A stretch of 64,000 nt of DNA, taken from Luteococcus sp038433155. GTDB lineage: Bacteria > Actinomycetota > Actinomycetes > Propionibacteriales > Propionibacteriaceae. Of the stretch, positions 1 through 15,045 are shown piece after piece (positions within the stretch are counted from its first letter, which is position 1; every line of letters begins with the position of its first letter). The DNA lies in NCBI RefSeq assembly GCF_038433155.1, contig NZ_JBCDMW010000022.1, positions 138,944-202,943 of the forward strand. The letters are read 5' to 3'. Under the pieces are notes generated by a model that worked only from the letters and a program-made list of their open reading frames with translations, did not search any database and was not told the origin of the DNA. The translations under genes and the position numbers were made by a program.

Positions 1-19
1 GCTGGCTACGGCCGTCAGG

Positions 20-685
20 TCACGACAGGTCCGTGGTGACGCGGCCCGCCAGCTTCTCCCGGACGTCGGCCGCCAGCAGCTCGCCCGCCGCCAGCACCCG
101 GGACGCCAGCTCGGGCCGGGTGGTGCGGGCCCAGAAGAGCTCGCGGATGCTGACCCCGTGGCCGGGCACCTCCACCCGGGCCACCGGCATGCCCGGCTCG
201 ATCCGGCCCGGCCGCAGCACCCGCAGGTAGCTGCCGGCGCCGCCCGCCCGGGTGAACTCCTTGATCCAGCCCGGCCGCTCGGCCACCCGCTGGAAGGTGC
301 GGCACGGGATCCGGGGCACGCTCACCTGCAGCAGCGCCTCCCCGACGGCCCAGCACTCCCCCACGATCGAGGCGTTGACATCCCAGCCGACGGTGGTCAG
401 GTTCTCCCCCATCCAGCCCGGCGACAGCTCCCGCCCCAGTCGTCGGCTCCACAGGTCCAGGTCTTCCCGGCCCACCGCATAGACCGCCTTGTCCGTACCC
501 CCGTGGTGTTTGCGATCCCCGACGAAGTCACCCTCCACCCCCGAGAGCCGGGGGCCGTCCGGCGTGCGTGGGCCGGGATCGCTGACCCGGATGGAGCCCA
601 CCGGGCGCTTGTCATGTCCCGTCGGGATGCCATAGCCGCCCAGGTCTTCACGGGGCTGTCCGACATTCACCGAGAGGATGCGCAT
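20..685 (-). CDS. MOSC domain protein (YiiM-like)
   Basis: A 221-residue protein of the MOSC family, which binds molybdenum cofactor sulfide or takes part in detoxifying N-hydroxylated bases through molybdoenzyme partners; the substrate here is unknown. Visible family marks are GDRKHHGGTDKA around residues 56-67 and the conserved cysteine in VPRIPC (Cys128), the expected sulfur carrier. I chose the ATG at 685, giving MRILSVNV, over a GTG three codons upstream because TAGCGT lies exactly 7 bases before it and no Shine-Dalgarno is visible, suggesting a leaderless message. It is the last gene on the minus strand after rpoC and appears to be transcribed alone. Confidence 0.85.
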   Translation of the reverse strand: MRILSVNVGQPREDLGGYGIPTGHDKRPVGSIRVSDPGPRTPDGPRLSGVEGDFVGDRKHHGGTDKAVYAVGREDLDLWSRRLGRELSPGWMGENLTTVGWDVNASIVGECWAVGEALLQVSVPRIPCRTFQRVAERPGWIKEFTRAGGAGSYLRVLRPGRIEPGMPVARVEVPGHGVSIRELFWARTTRPELASRVLAAGELLAADVREKLAGRVTTDLS

Positions 686-692
686 GCCGGCC

Positions 693-698
693 ACGCTA
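693..698 (-). promoter_or_regulatory. -10 box of leaderless MOSC gene
   Basis: TAGCGT on the minus strand ends 7 bases before the ATG at 685. The same TAnnnT spacing recurs before six other genes in this window, so transcription probably starts at the initiation codon. Confidence 0.5.
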
Positions 699-745
699 GC
701 GGCCCGATGCCAGGGAGCCCAACCACGACGTCCGGGCCTCGCGAG

Positions 746-765
746 GCCCCTCGACAGGTTCGGGG
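746..765 (+). repeat. Dispersed intergenic repeat, copy 1
   Basis: GCCCCTCGACAGGTTCGGGG, an imperfect inverted repeat with a CGACA(A/G)G core. Related copies lie near 25201, 43188, 45058, 49197 and 63901, always between genes. Confidence 0.6.
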
Positions 766-804
766 ATCATGTGTGGCAGACGCGCTCGCAGATCCTTGGG
801 GAAC

Positions 805-840
805 GGCACTGGGGCGCCTCCCCGCAGGGAGACGCCCCAG
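805..840 (-). terminator. Hairpin downstream of rpoC
   Basis: CACTGGGGCG pairs with CGCCCCAGTG and an inner CTCCC/GGGAG extends the stem past one mismatch, closed by a 4-base loop. It lies 20 bases past the rpoC stop and has no strong T-run. Confidence 0.65.
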
Positions 841-859
841 TGGACATCAGAGGTCAACC

Positions 860-4741
<3,882 letters not shown>

Positions 4742-4870
4742 GTTGGTTCTCTTTCTCCTGGTGGTTCAGGAAACTTCAGATGTCTGAGTACTTGTCTTGA
4801 CTGAGTCGCGCGGCGGGGCCGGCCGGTGAGGGCCGGCCCGCCGGGCGAGGACGCGGTGCGTCCCTGGTAC
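4742..4870 (-). other. Structured rpoB-rpoC spacer
   Basis: The spacer contains a GC-rich hairpin at 4811-4843 (GGGCCGGCC/GGCCGGCCC plus a further CGGC/GCCG across a bulged base). A 10-bp inverted repeat encloses it: GTCTGAGTAC at 4782-4791 and GTACTCAGAC at 4867-4876, the latter overlapping the rpoB stop codon. The transcript can fold into one long stem carrying an inner hairpin. Confidence 0.6.
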
Positions 4871-8356
<3,486 letters not shown>

Positions 8357-8453
8357 GATATTGGTCCTTCCAAGAACTCGGAAAGGGTTCTTTGCATGCA
8401 GAACGACCCGAGTCAAGTCACGGGTCGACAGTTTGGCGATGGGGCAAAAAAGC

Positions 8454-8482
8454 ACACTACGCGAACAGGGTGGGAAAATCAA
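8454..8482 (-). promoter_or_regulatory. rpoB promoter
   Basis: On the minus strand TTGATT (8477-8482) and TAGTGT (8454-8459) are separated by 17 bases. The predicted start near 8447 gives a leader of about 90 bases to the TTG start of rpoB. Confidence 0.65.
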
Positions 8483-8654
8483 CACGAGCGCACAGCGGCG
8501 CTCCGGCCCACCACCGTGTCAGGCACCGCGTCCTTGCGATGCGCCCCTCCGAGTGCTGCCAACTCTAGCGGCTGGCGACGGTCAGGCAAAGGGCGGGCCC
8601 GGCGTGCCGCCCCGGCCAGCCCGCCCGGCGAGGGGACGCTCCAGACAGAAAGAA

Positions 8655-8686
8655 GCCAGGGCGGCCGGTTTCCCGGCCGCCCTGGC
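8655..8686 (-). terminator. rplJL terminator
   Basis: A perfect 14-bp stem (GCCAGGGCGGCCGG with its complement) closes on a 4-base loop and is followed on the minus strand by TTCTTTCTG. It lies just after the rplL stop, separating the ribosomal-protein unit from rpoB. Confidence 0.85.
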
Positions 8687-8717
8687 GACATTCAGCGCTC
8701 CCCCGCGGGGGATGGGG

Positions 8718-9116
8718 TCACTTGACGGTGACGGTGGCGCCGGCAGCCTCGAGCTGCTCCTTGGCCTTGGCGGCAGCCTCCTTGCCGACCTTCTCCAGGA
8801 CGGGCTTGGGGGCACCCTCGACGAGGTCCTTGGCCTCCTTCAGGCCGAGGGAGGTCAGGGCGCGCACCTCCTTGATGACCTGGATCTTCTTGTCGCCGGC
8901 AGCCTCGAGGATGACGTCAACCTCGTCGGAGCCCTCGTCGGCAGCGGCGGCGTCGCCACCGGCAGCGCCACCGGCCGCGGGAGCGGCGGCAACGGCAACC
9001 GGAGCAGCGGCGGTGACCTCGAAGGTCTCCTCGAACTGCTTGACGAACTCGCTGAGCTCGATCAGGGTCATCTCCTTGAAAGCGTCAAGGAGCTCTTCAG
9101 TGCTGAGCTTGGCCAT
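8718..9116 (-). CDS. rplL: Ribosomal protein L7/L12
   Basis: The stalk protein (132 residues) recruits GTPase factors to the 50S subunit. The N-terminal dimerisation helices (MAKLSTEELLDAFKEMTL), an Ala/Gly/Pro-rich hinge around residues 35-60 and the C-terminal factor-binding domain (GLKEAKDLVEGAPKPV) are all visible. AAAGGA precedes the ATG. It lies 33 bases after rplJ, so L10 and L12 are made from one message, and a strong terminator follows. Confidence 0.99.
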   Translation of the reverse strand: MAKLSTEELLDAFKEMTLIELSEFVKQFEETFEVTAAAPVAVAAAPAAGGAAGGDAAAADEGSDEVDVILEAAGDKKIQVIKEVRALTSLGLKEAKDLVEGAPKPVLEKVGKEAAAKAKEQLEAAGATVTVK

Positions 9117-9149
9117 GATGGTCCTTTCGTATTTCTGTCTGATGCAGCG

Positions 9150-9797
9150 TCAGTTGGCCGCGTCGGTGTTGTCAGCAGCATCAGCTGCATCTGCCGCATC
9201 AGCGGCGGGTGCCTCCGAGGTGGCCTCGGCGGCTTCCTGGTCAGCCGCGGGCGCCACACCGGCGCCAGCGATGATCGAGGGGTCCTGCTGGGCCTTGGTC
9301 TCCAGGGCACCCAGGGCGCGAGCGGCCTGGGCGAGCGGAGCGGCGAACAGCTGGACGGCATGCTGCGGAGCGCCCTTCATGGCACCCGCGAGCTTCGCGA
9401 GGAGGACCTCACGAGACTCGAGATCAGCAAGCTTCTTGACCTCATTGGCGTCAAGGACCTTGCCGTCCATGACACCACCCTTGATGACCAGGAGGGGGTT
9501 GGCCTTTGCGAAATCACGCAGACCCTTCGCAACGGTGGCAACGTCACCGTTGATGAAGGCGATGGCGGTCGGGCCGGTGAGCTGCTCGTCGAGCCCCTCA
9601 ATGCCGGCTTCCTTGGCCGCGATCGTGGTCAGGGTGTTCTTCGCAACGGCGTAGGTGGCGTCCCCACCAAGCGACCTGCGCAGTTCCTTCAGGTTGCTCA
9701 CGGTGAGTCCGCGGTACTCGGTCAGCACGGCTGCATCGGCGTTGGTGAAGCTCTGCTTCAGCTCATCGACCGCAGCCGCCTTGTCTGGCCTAGCCAT
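9150..9797 (-). CDS. rplJ: Ribosomal protein L10
   Basis: L10 (215 residues) anchors L12 dimers to the ribosome and in many bacteria represses its own message by binding the leader. The open frame extends far upstream, but the ATG at 9797 (MARPDKAAAVDELK) has GGAAGGAG at a good distance and matches L10 proteins. The C-terminal tail is rich in Ala, Asp and Glu, as expected for the L12-binding region. In this genome rplJL is cut off from rplKA by the divergent NlpC/P60 gene, so it has its own promoter and leader. Confidence 0.98.
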   Translation of the reverse strand: MARPDKAAAVDELKQSFTNADAAVLTEYRGLTVSNLKELRRSLGGDATYAVAKNTLTTIAAKEAGIEGLDEQLTGPTAIAFINGDVATVAKGLRDFAKANPLLVIKGGVMDGKVLDANEVKKLADLESREVLLAKLAGAMKGAPQHAVQLFAAPLAQAARALGALETKAQQDPSIIAGAGVAPAADQEAAEATSEAPAADAADAADAADNTDAAN

Positions 9798-10049
9798 TGG
9801 GTCTCCTTCCCACTTCCTGTTGTCCGCGAGCCACCCCGAGGGGCGACCCGCCTGTGCCTCAACCGTTGACGCGCGACAGGCCCGGAACAACAAAAAAGCC
9901 CCGGCGCACAAGTGGCGCGGGGCAACTTCCAGACCCGACATCCTGACCTTGCGGCCCAGTTGTCTCATCTGGGAATCGAACTGCGTTCACCTGCGCGGGC
10001 GTCCAGCCAATCTCTCGACTGCACATTCATCACTACCAGCGGTCTTCGG
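9798..10049 (-). ncRNA. rplJ leader with attenuator-like hairpin
   Basis: The 250-base leader contains a hairpin at 9898-9923 (GCCCC plus GCGC arms with one bulge) followed on the minus strand by TTTTTT, which looks exactly like an intrinsic terminator although it precedes the coding region by 100 bases. Between it and rplJ, GCCTGT (9850-9855) pairs with ACAGGC (9876-9881). The position suits an autoregulatory L10 leader. I could not match the Rfam L10-leader consensus by eye. Confidence 0.55.
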
Positions 10050-10056
10050 CCCTGCA

Positions 10057-10086
10057 ACTGTAGACCGTCGTCGACGCCAAGTACAA
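10057..10086 (-). promoter_or_regulatory. Possible rplJ promoter
   Basis: TTGTAC (10081-10086) and TACAGT (10057-10062) on the minus strand are 18 bases apart. Transcription would start near 10049 and make the leader described below it. Confidence 0.45.
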
Positions 10087-10304
10087 ATCCGGCCAGAACC
10101 ACGCCGACGAGGAGCCGGCGGGGCGCCAGCCAGCACGACGAGGCACCGCGTGGACCCAGGCAAGACGCCAGCGCCCAAGCAAACAGGTTGACCCACACAC
10201 CACGTCGGCCCAGATACCACGCGAACCCAGGCAAAGCTGAGACATCCTCAGGCCGGGCTGTCGGGGATCACCGGGGCAGAACTGCGAGGTTGCAGGGGTT
10301 TCGC

Positions 10305-10320
10305 TGTGACATTTATCACT
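10305..10320 (+). promoter_or_regulatory. CRP/GlxR-like site
   Basis: TGTGACATTTATCACT matches TGTGA-N6-TCACA at nine of ten fixed positions. It lies in the divergent region between rplJ and the NlpC/P60 gene, about 145 bases above the predicted nlpC start site, which is far for direct control. Confidence 0.45.
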
Positions 10321-10327
10321 CAACAAT

Positions 10328-10344
10328 TTTCGCGTGGCGCGAAA
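10328..10344. promoter_or_regulatory. 17-bp perfect palindrome
   Basis: TTTCGCG-TGG-CGCGAAA is a perfect palindrome with a 3-base centre, 8 bases from the CRP-like site. It could be an operator or a small hairpin; no regulator is assigned. Confidence 0.45.
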
Positions 10345-10422
10345 TGGCTTGCCAGCGTGGAGTCGCCGGCCTGCGACCCATGCCACGGACCACCCTGAGC
10401 AATCCTTAATGAAGCCTGAGAG

Positions 10423-10451
10423 TTGGCGAAGAACGTTCAGGGCCGTAGTGT
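10423..10451 (+). promoter_or_regulatory. nlpC promoter
   Basis: TTGGCG (10423-10428) and TAGTGT (10446-10451) are 17 bases apart. The start site near 10458 gives a leader of about 93 bases with a hairpin at 10498-10523 (CGGCCGCT/AGCGGCCG) before the AAGGGGA ribosome binding site. Confidence 0.55.
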
Positions 10452-10550
10452 TCCCGTGTCGCCCCACCTGGGAGGCACCGAGAAACACCGCGAAAGACGG
10501 CCGCTCACCCACTGCAGCGGCCGACACCATTCAAGGGGAATCACGAACAC

Positions 10551-11309
10551 ATGACCAAGCTCCGCAACACTGTACTGGCCGCCTCGGCCACCGCCGCCGT
10601 CGGCTTCAGCACCTTTGCTGTGGCAGCTCCCGCTGAGGCAGCCAACTGCTCCAGCACCGCCAAGAACGTGTACTGCTCCATGCAGAACGCCCGCAAGATC
10701 ACCAAGAATGTCTCGTACGGCCAGAGCGGCAGCTCGGTGCGGTACCTGCAGCTGGCGCTGAACCAGGTGGGCTACAAGGTCCAGGTGACCGGCTACTTCG
10801 GTGGCCAGACCAACTCCCAGCTGCGCAACTACCAGGCCTCCCGCGGCCTGGGCCGGGTCAGCCGGCTGGACCCCCGCACCCTGCACGCCCTGCGCAAGGG
10901 TGCCGGTGCCAAGGTCACCACCAGCCCCAAGCGCAGCGTCACCAGCAGCTACACCGGCTCCAGCGCCAAGGGCTCGCGTGCGGTGTCCTTCGCCTACGCC
11001 CAGATCGGCAAGCCCTACCGCTACGGCGCCACCGGCCCCTCCTCCTACGACTGCTCCGGCCTGACCGGTGCCGCCTGGCGCTCGGCCGGCAAGAGCATCC
11101 CGCGCACCAGCTACGCCCAGCTGAGCGGCCTGAAGCGGGTCAGCAAGTCCAGCCTGCGCCCCGGTGACATCGTCGGCTTCTACGGCGGCGGCCACGTCGG
11201 CCTGTACGTCGGCAACGGCAAGGTGATCCACGCTCCCCGCACCGGCCAGAACGTGAAGGTCGCCTCGGTGAACTCGATGCCCTTCGCCGGCGCCGTGCGC
11301 CCCGCCTGA
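10551..11309 (+). CDS. Secreted NlpC/P60 peptidoglycan hydrolase
   Basis: A 252-residue exported endopeptidase that should cut stem-peptide bonds of peptidoglycan. It has a signal peptide (residues 1 to about 30, AVAAPAEA then A), a peptidoglycan-binding domain of the PG_binding_1 type (about 54-116), a Ser/Thr/Lys linker, and a C-terminal NlpC/P60 domain (about 140-250). The catalytic set is visible: Cys168 in YDCSGL, His215 in GHVGLYVG and His227 in VIHAPRTG. It stands alone on the plus strand between rplA and rplJ, with its own promoter and a very strong terminator, and interrupts a unit that is usually continuous. Confidence 0.93.
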   Translation: MTKLRNTVLAASATAAVGFSTFAVAAPAEAANCSSTAKNVYCSMQNARKITKNVSYGQSGSSVRYLQLALNQVGYKVQVTGYFGGQTNSQLRNYQASRGLGRVSRLDPRTLHALRKGAGAKVTTSPKRSVTSSYTGSSAKGSRAVSFAYAQIGKPYRYGATGPSSYDCSGLTGAAWRSAGKSIPRTSYAQLSGLKRVSKSSLRPGDIVGFYGGGHVGLYVGNGKVIHAPRTGQNVKVASVNSMPFAGAVRPA

Positions 11310-11339
11310 TCACAGGACCATTCGCCGCAGCAGCGGCCA

Positions 11340-11381
11340 GCCCCGTGCCCGGCTCCCCCACCAGGGAGCCGGGCACGGGGC
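11340..11381 (+). terminator. nlpC terminator
   Basis: An 18-bp perfect stem (11340-11357 with 11364-11381) with a 6-base loop is followed by TTCTTGG. It lies 31 bases after the NlpC/P60 stop. Confidence 0.9.
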
Positions 11382-11773
11382 TTCTTGGTGAAAGGCCCTG
11401 CCCTTGGGTGTGTGGACTGTTGGACGACGGGCTGCTGCCAGTCATGCCCACAATGGCGAGGCAGGGTGCTCTGGGGGTCCTTGGGTCTGGACTCCTGAGC
11501 CACCGACCACGGCGCACCAGATGCTGCACGTCGCTCCGCCCGAGGCACCACGCGCCCCGCATACCGCGCGCAGGGTGCAAGGGCTGGCACAGCATGCAGC
11601 AGCGGGTGCACGGTGCGGGTGGCTGGCCCCGACCGGATCGGCCACGGCAACCAAGGCCCATCCCCGACGTCGATCCGCCCGGCCACCAGGACCGACCCCC
11701 CGACCCCCGACCCCCTTGCCGCCCGACGTCGACCCGCCCGGCCCCGTGGCTGAGCGCTGGGGCGGGGATGCAG
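11382..11773. other. Gene-free gap with a direct repeat
   Basis: No credible gene is seen here; open frames in several phases have proline/arginine-rich shadow composition. Two 22-base direct copies differing at one base (11663-11684 and 11722-11743, CCCGACGTCGA(T/C)CCGCCC core) lie 59 bases apart. Confidence 0.5.
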
Positions 11774-11806
11774 AACTCCCCGCCGCCCTCAGGGCGACGG
11801 GGAGTT
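11774..11806 (-). terminator. rplA terminator hairpin
   Basis: AACTCCCCG and CGGGGAGTT pair, extended by CGCCC/GGGCG past one mismatch, with a 3-base loop. It lies 18 bases past the rplA stop on the minus strand; no T-run is present. Confidence 0.65.
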
Positions 11807-11824
11807 GTGGTGCTACGGGGGTGA

Positions 11825-12529
11825 TCAGGCCTGCTCGGCCGGCTTCACCTTGGTGGGGTCGATCTGGACGCCGGGGCCCATGGTCGAGGAGATGGTGATC
11901 TTCTTCAGGTAACGACCCTTGGAGGCGTTCGGCTTGAGCCGCAGCACCTCGTCCAGGGCGGCGAAGTAGTTGTCCACCAGCTGCTTGGCGTCGAAGGAGG
12001 CCTTGCCCACCAGCAGGTGCAGGTTGGCGTGCCGGTCCACGCGGAACTCGATCTTGCCGCCCTTGATGTCGCTGACGGCCTTGGCCACGTCCATGGTGAC
12101 GGTGCCGGTCTTCGGGTTCGGCATCAGGCCACGCGGGCCGAGCACGCGGCCCAGACGGCCGACCTTGCCCATCAGGTCCGGGGTGGCCACGACGGCGTCG
12201 AAGTCAAGGTAGCCGCCAGCCACCTTCTCGATCAGCTCGTCCGAGCCAACCTCGTCCGCACCGGCCGCCTTGGCGGCCTCGGCATTGGCGCCGTTGGCGA
12301 AGACAAGGACCCTTGCCGTCTTGCCGGTGCCGTGCGGGAGGTTGACCGTGCCGCGGACCATCTGGTCCGCCTTGCGGGGGTCGACGCCGAGCCGCATGGC
12401 GACATCGATCGTCTCGTCGAACTTGGCCGAGACGCCGTCCTTGACCAGCTGGATGGCCTCCTCCGCGGAGTACAGCTGGTTCTCGTCACGCTTCTCGGCT
12501 GCGGCCGTGTAGGCCTTGCTGCGCTTCAT
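11825..12529 (-). CDS. rplA: Ribosomal protein L1
   Basis: L1 (234 residues) binds 23S rRNA at the mobile L1 stalk and usually represses the rplKA message. Typical stretches are VGLGRVLGPRGLMPNPKTGT-like sequence in the middle and GKASFDAKQLVDN near the end. The open frame reaches a GTG at 12580, but the ATG at 12529 (MKRSKAYTAAAEK) has AAAGGA upstream and matches the family. It follows rplK by 121 bases and ends in a hairpin before the inserted NlpC/P60 gene. Confidence 0.98.
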   Translation of the reverse strand: MKRSKAYTAAAEKRDENQLYSAEEAIQLVKDGVSAKFDETIDVAMRLGVDPRKADQMVRGTVNLPHGTGKTARVLVFANGANAEAAKAAGADEVGSDELIEKVAGGYLDFDAVVATPDLMGKVGRLGRVLGPRGLMPNPKTGTVTMDVAKAVSDIKGGKIEFRVDRHANLHLLVGKASFDAKQLVDNYFAALDEVLRLKPNASKGRYLKKITISSTMGPGVQIDPTKVKPAEQA

Positions 12530-12650
12530 TGATCTGGTTCCTTTGTTCTTGTCTGCAGTCAGCCTCGTGGGCTGATCCACCAGGTGCTGGTGCGGACCGC
12601 GCCGGCCCTCCCAGCGGGGAGCGTCACCCGGGCAGTTGCCCGGGCGAGGG

Positions 12651-13079
12651 TCACTCGACGGTGACGCCCATGGAACGAGCGGTGCCGGCCACGATCTTCA
12701 TGGCGGCCTCGATGTCGTTCGCGTTCAGGTCGGGGAGCTTGGTGGTCGCGATCTCACGCACCTGGTCGGCGGTGAGCTTGCCCACCTTGTCCTTGTGCGG
12801 CACCGACGAGCCCTTGCTCAGACCGGCAGCCTTCTTGATCAGCTCGGCGGCCGGCGGGGTCTTCGTGATGAAGGTGAAAGTGCGGTCCTCGTAGATGGTG
12901 ATCTCGACGGGGACGATGTTGCCGCGCTGGTTTTCCGTCTTGGCGTTGTAGGCCTTGCAGAATTCCATGATGTTGACGCCGTGCGGGCCGAGGGCGGTAC
13001 CGACCGGCGGTGCGGGAGTGGCTGCACCCGCCTGCAGGGCGACCTTGACGAGCGCCGCTACCTTCTTCTTGGGAGGCAT
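12651..13079 (-). CDS. rplK: Ribosomal protein L11
   Basis: L11 (142 residues) sits at the GTPase-associated centre and with rRNA forms the site sensed during the stringent response. The start is the ATG at 13079 (MPPKKKVAALVK), 15 codons inside the open frame, with AAAAGGA before it. Conserved segments PAPPVGTALGPHGVNIMEFCKAYN and KTPPAAELIKKAAG type sequence are present. It lies between nusG and rplA, the standard order. Confidence 0.98.
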   Translation of the reverse strand: MPPKKKVAALVKVALQAGAATPAPPVGTALGPHGVNIMEFCKAYNAKTENQRGNIVPVEITIYEDRTFTFITKTPPAAELIKKAAGLSKGSSVPHKDKVGKLTADQVREIATTKLPDLNANDIEAAMKIVAGTARSMGVTVE

Positions 13080-13166
13080 GTTTGGGTCCTTTTCTTGGCT
13101 GGGCCACGCGGGCTGCGTGGCCACTGGTACTGCGCTGGCCGGGCTGGCGGCTCGGCCGGGCGTGAA

Positions 13167-14027
13167 CTAGATCTTGGCGATCTGCGGGAAGGTCAGGTCG
13201 ACCGGGGTCTCGCGACCCAGGATCTCGACCAGGGCCTTGAGCCGCTGGCTGTTCACGTTGATCTCGGTGATGGTGGCGTGGACGCCCGCGAACGGGCCGT
13301 CGGTCACCTGGACGGAGTCGCCGACCGCGAAGTCCACGACCTCCACCTTCTTGCGGGTCCGCGGGGTCGGGGTGGTCTGCTCGGACGCGACGCGCGCCAT
13401 CACGGACGGAGTCAGCATCCGCTCCACCTCCTCCAGGCTCAGGGGGACCGGCGTCTGGGCCTGCCCCACGAAACCGGTGACGGACGGGGTGTGGCGCACG
13501 GTGGACCAGGACTCGTCGGTCAGGTCCATCCGGACCAGGACATAGCCGGGCAGCACGGTGCGGGTGACGGTCTTGCGGGCGCCATTGCGGATCTCCACCG
13601 CCTGCTCCGTGGGGACCACCGTCTCGAAGATGTAGTCCTCCATGTTCAGGGTCTGCACCCGGGCGTCGAGGTTCTGCTTCACCCGGTTCTCCATGCCGGA
13701 GTAGGTGTGCACGACGTACCAGTCGCCGAACTTGGTGCGCAGTTCCTGACGGAGCTCCTCGAGGGCCTCCTCCAGGGCGGCGTCGGCATCCTCGCTGCTC
13801 TCGGCCGGCTCGTCATCCTCGGACTGCTCGTCCTCGTCGTCGCCGAAGTTCAGCTCGATCTTGTCGGCCTCGTCGGCAACGTCCTCGCCGAAGTCGAGGT
13901 TCAGCTCGGCCTCGGGCGCCTCAGCCTCCTCGGCGTCGTCGAACTGCCCCAGGTCAATCTCCACCTCGGGGTTCTGCTCGGCGGACTCGTCGAATGCGGA
14001 CTCGTCGAATTCAGGGTGATTGGTCAC
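13167..14027 (-). CDS. nusG: Transcription factor NusG with acidic extension
   Basis: NusG (286 residues) binds RNA polymerase through its NGN domain (about 102-210; GDWYVVHTYSGMENRVKQNL begins it) and Rho or ribosomal S10 through the KOW domain (about 232-286). The first 100 residues are an extension very rich in Asp and Glu. Within it three short units recur: VEIDLGQFDD (22-31), ELNLDFGED (41-49) and ELNFGDDED (58-66). The gene lies 25 bases after secE and 87 bases before rplK and is probably co-transcribed with both. Confidence 0.97.
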   Translation of the reverse strand: MTNHPEFDESAFDESAEQNPEVEIDLGQFDDAEEAEAPEAELNLDFGEDVADEADKIELNFGDDEDEQSEDDEPAESSEDADAALEEALEELRQELRTKFGDWYVVHTYSGMENRVKQNLDARVQTLNMEDYIFETVVPTEQAVEIRNGARKTVTRTVLPGYVLVRMDLTDESWSTVRHTPSVTGFVGQAQTPVPLSLEEVERMLTPSVMARVASEQTTPTPRTRKKVEVVDFAVGDSVQVTDGPFAGVHATITEINVNSQRLKALVEILGRETPVDLTFPQIAKI

Positions 14028-14052
14028 GTGATTCTCCGTAGCTAGGGCTGGG

Positions 14053-14769
14053 TCACTTGCCGAGGAACTTCAACAGCACCCAGCCGAAGGCGGGGTCCAG
14101 AAGACCGACATAGGCAACGATGAACAGGACGAACAGCAGAACCACGACGAAGTACTGGCTGAGCTGCGAGCTGGTGGGCCAGATCACCTTGCGAAGCTCA
14201 TCCACCGACTGGCCGACGAAGGCAGCGGGCGTGGTCCGCTTGACCGCCACCTCCGCGGAGGAGGACGAGGAGACCCTGGCCGACCGGTTCTTGCGGACCG
14301 GTGCCGGGACGGGGCTCGCGCTCGACGCCTCCCCGGAGAGCGTCTGGCTGGCGGGCTGCGGCCGGTTGCGACGCACCGGCTTGGGCATGCTGGGCCGCTC
14401 CTCCGGCGTGGCCACCGGCTCGGTGGTGGCGGCCTCGGCAGCGTCGCCCTGGGCGCCCTGCTCGGCCGCCGACTGGGACCGCTTCTTGCGCACCGGACGC
14501 GATGACCGGGCACGGGCCGCGACGGCCTCGGCGTCGGCCAGCTGCTGCGGGTCGTCGATCACCATGTCCTCGGGATCGGCGTGGCCGGGAGTGCGGTCCG
14601 CGACGGGTTCTCCGGAGAGCTCCTCCGCCTCGTCGTCCATGATGTCGCCCACCGGGCCATCCTCGGCGTGCCGGGCGAGATTCTCGCCCGACGGATCCGA
14701 CTCGAACGGCTCTGGTACCGACTCGTACTCGGCGTCGTCAAAAGACTTACGCGTCTGGTCGTCGGCCAC
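14053..14769 (-). CDS. secE: Preprotein translocase SecE, long form
   Basis: SecE clamps SecY in the membrane. Only the last 55 residues are the core domain: VDELRKVIWPT (189-199) and one membrane segment (about 206-224). The other 180 residues are a charged extension in which a basic motif recurs three times: PVRKKR (92-97), PVRRNR (131-136) and PVRKNR (157-162). I start at a GTG at 14769 (MADDQTRKSF) with GAAGGA upstream; the longer frame would run into tRNA-Trp. At 238 residues it is far longer than the 60-130 of many bacterial SecE proteins, though long forms occur in actinobacteria. Confidence 0.95.
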   Translation of the reverse strand: MADDQTRKSFDDAEYESVPEPFESDPSGENLARHAEDGPVGDIMDDEAEELSGEPVADRTPGHADPEDMVIDDPQQLADAEAVAARARSSRPVRKKRSQSAAEQGAQGDAAEAATTEPVATPEERPSMPKPVRRNRPQPASQTLSGEASSASPVPAPVRKNRSARVSSSSSAEVAVKRTTPAAFVGQSVDELRKVIWPTSSQLSQYFVVVLLFVLFIVAYVGLLDPAFGWVLLKFLGK

Positions 14770-14874
14770 AGTGTTCCTTCGTTCGCGCCTTTCGGCTTGT
14801 GTCGGTGACCCGTGCGATTGGGCCGGACGTGCCCCCGATGGGGATTGACTGGTCGGCAGGTGAGACCTGCTTCG

Positions 14875-14947
<73 letters not shown>

Positions 14948-14980
14948 TCGATGCCACCCGGGGGTGCCACCAAGATGAAA

Positions 14981-15010
14981 AGTGTAGTTGCTTTGCGGCC
15001 AAGAGTCGAA
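14981..15010 (-). promoter_or_regulatory. tRNA-Trp/secE promoter
   Basis: TTCGAC (15005-15010) and TACACT (14981-14986) on the minus strand are 18 bases apart and end 33 bases before the tRNA. Confidence 0.5.
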
Positions 15011-15045
15011 CTGGGCATCAGCACGAGCACACGACCCCCTGCACT

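Larger units (their letters stand above)
8357..8717. other. rplL-rpoB intergenic region
   Basis: This 361-base gap holds the rplJL terminator (8655-8686) and the rpoB promoter (8454-8482). No further gene is supported; the long open frames across it are antisense shadows of high-GC coding sequence. Confidence 0.7.

Noticed and set aside
10380..10550. c-di-AMP (ydaO-type) riboswitch before the wall hydrolase
   Set aside because: Such riboswitches precede many actinobacterial wall hydrolases, but I could not find the conserved core here; only a simple hairpin near the ribosome binding site is visible.
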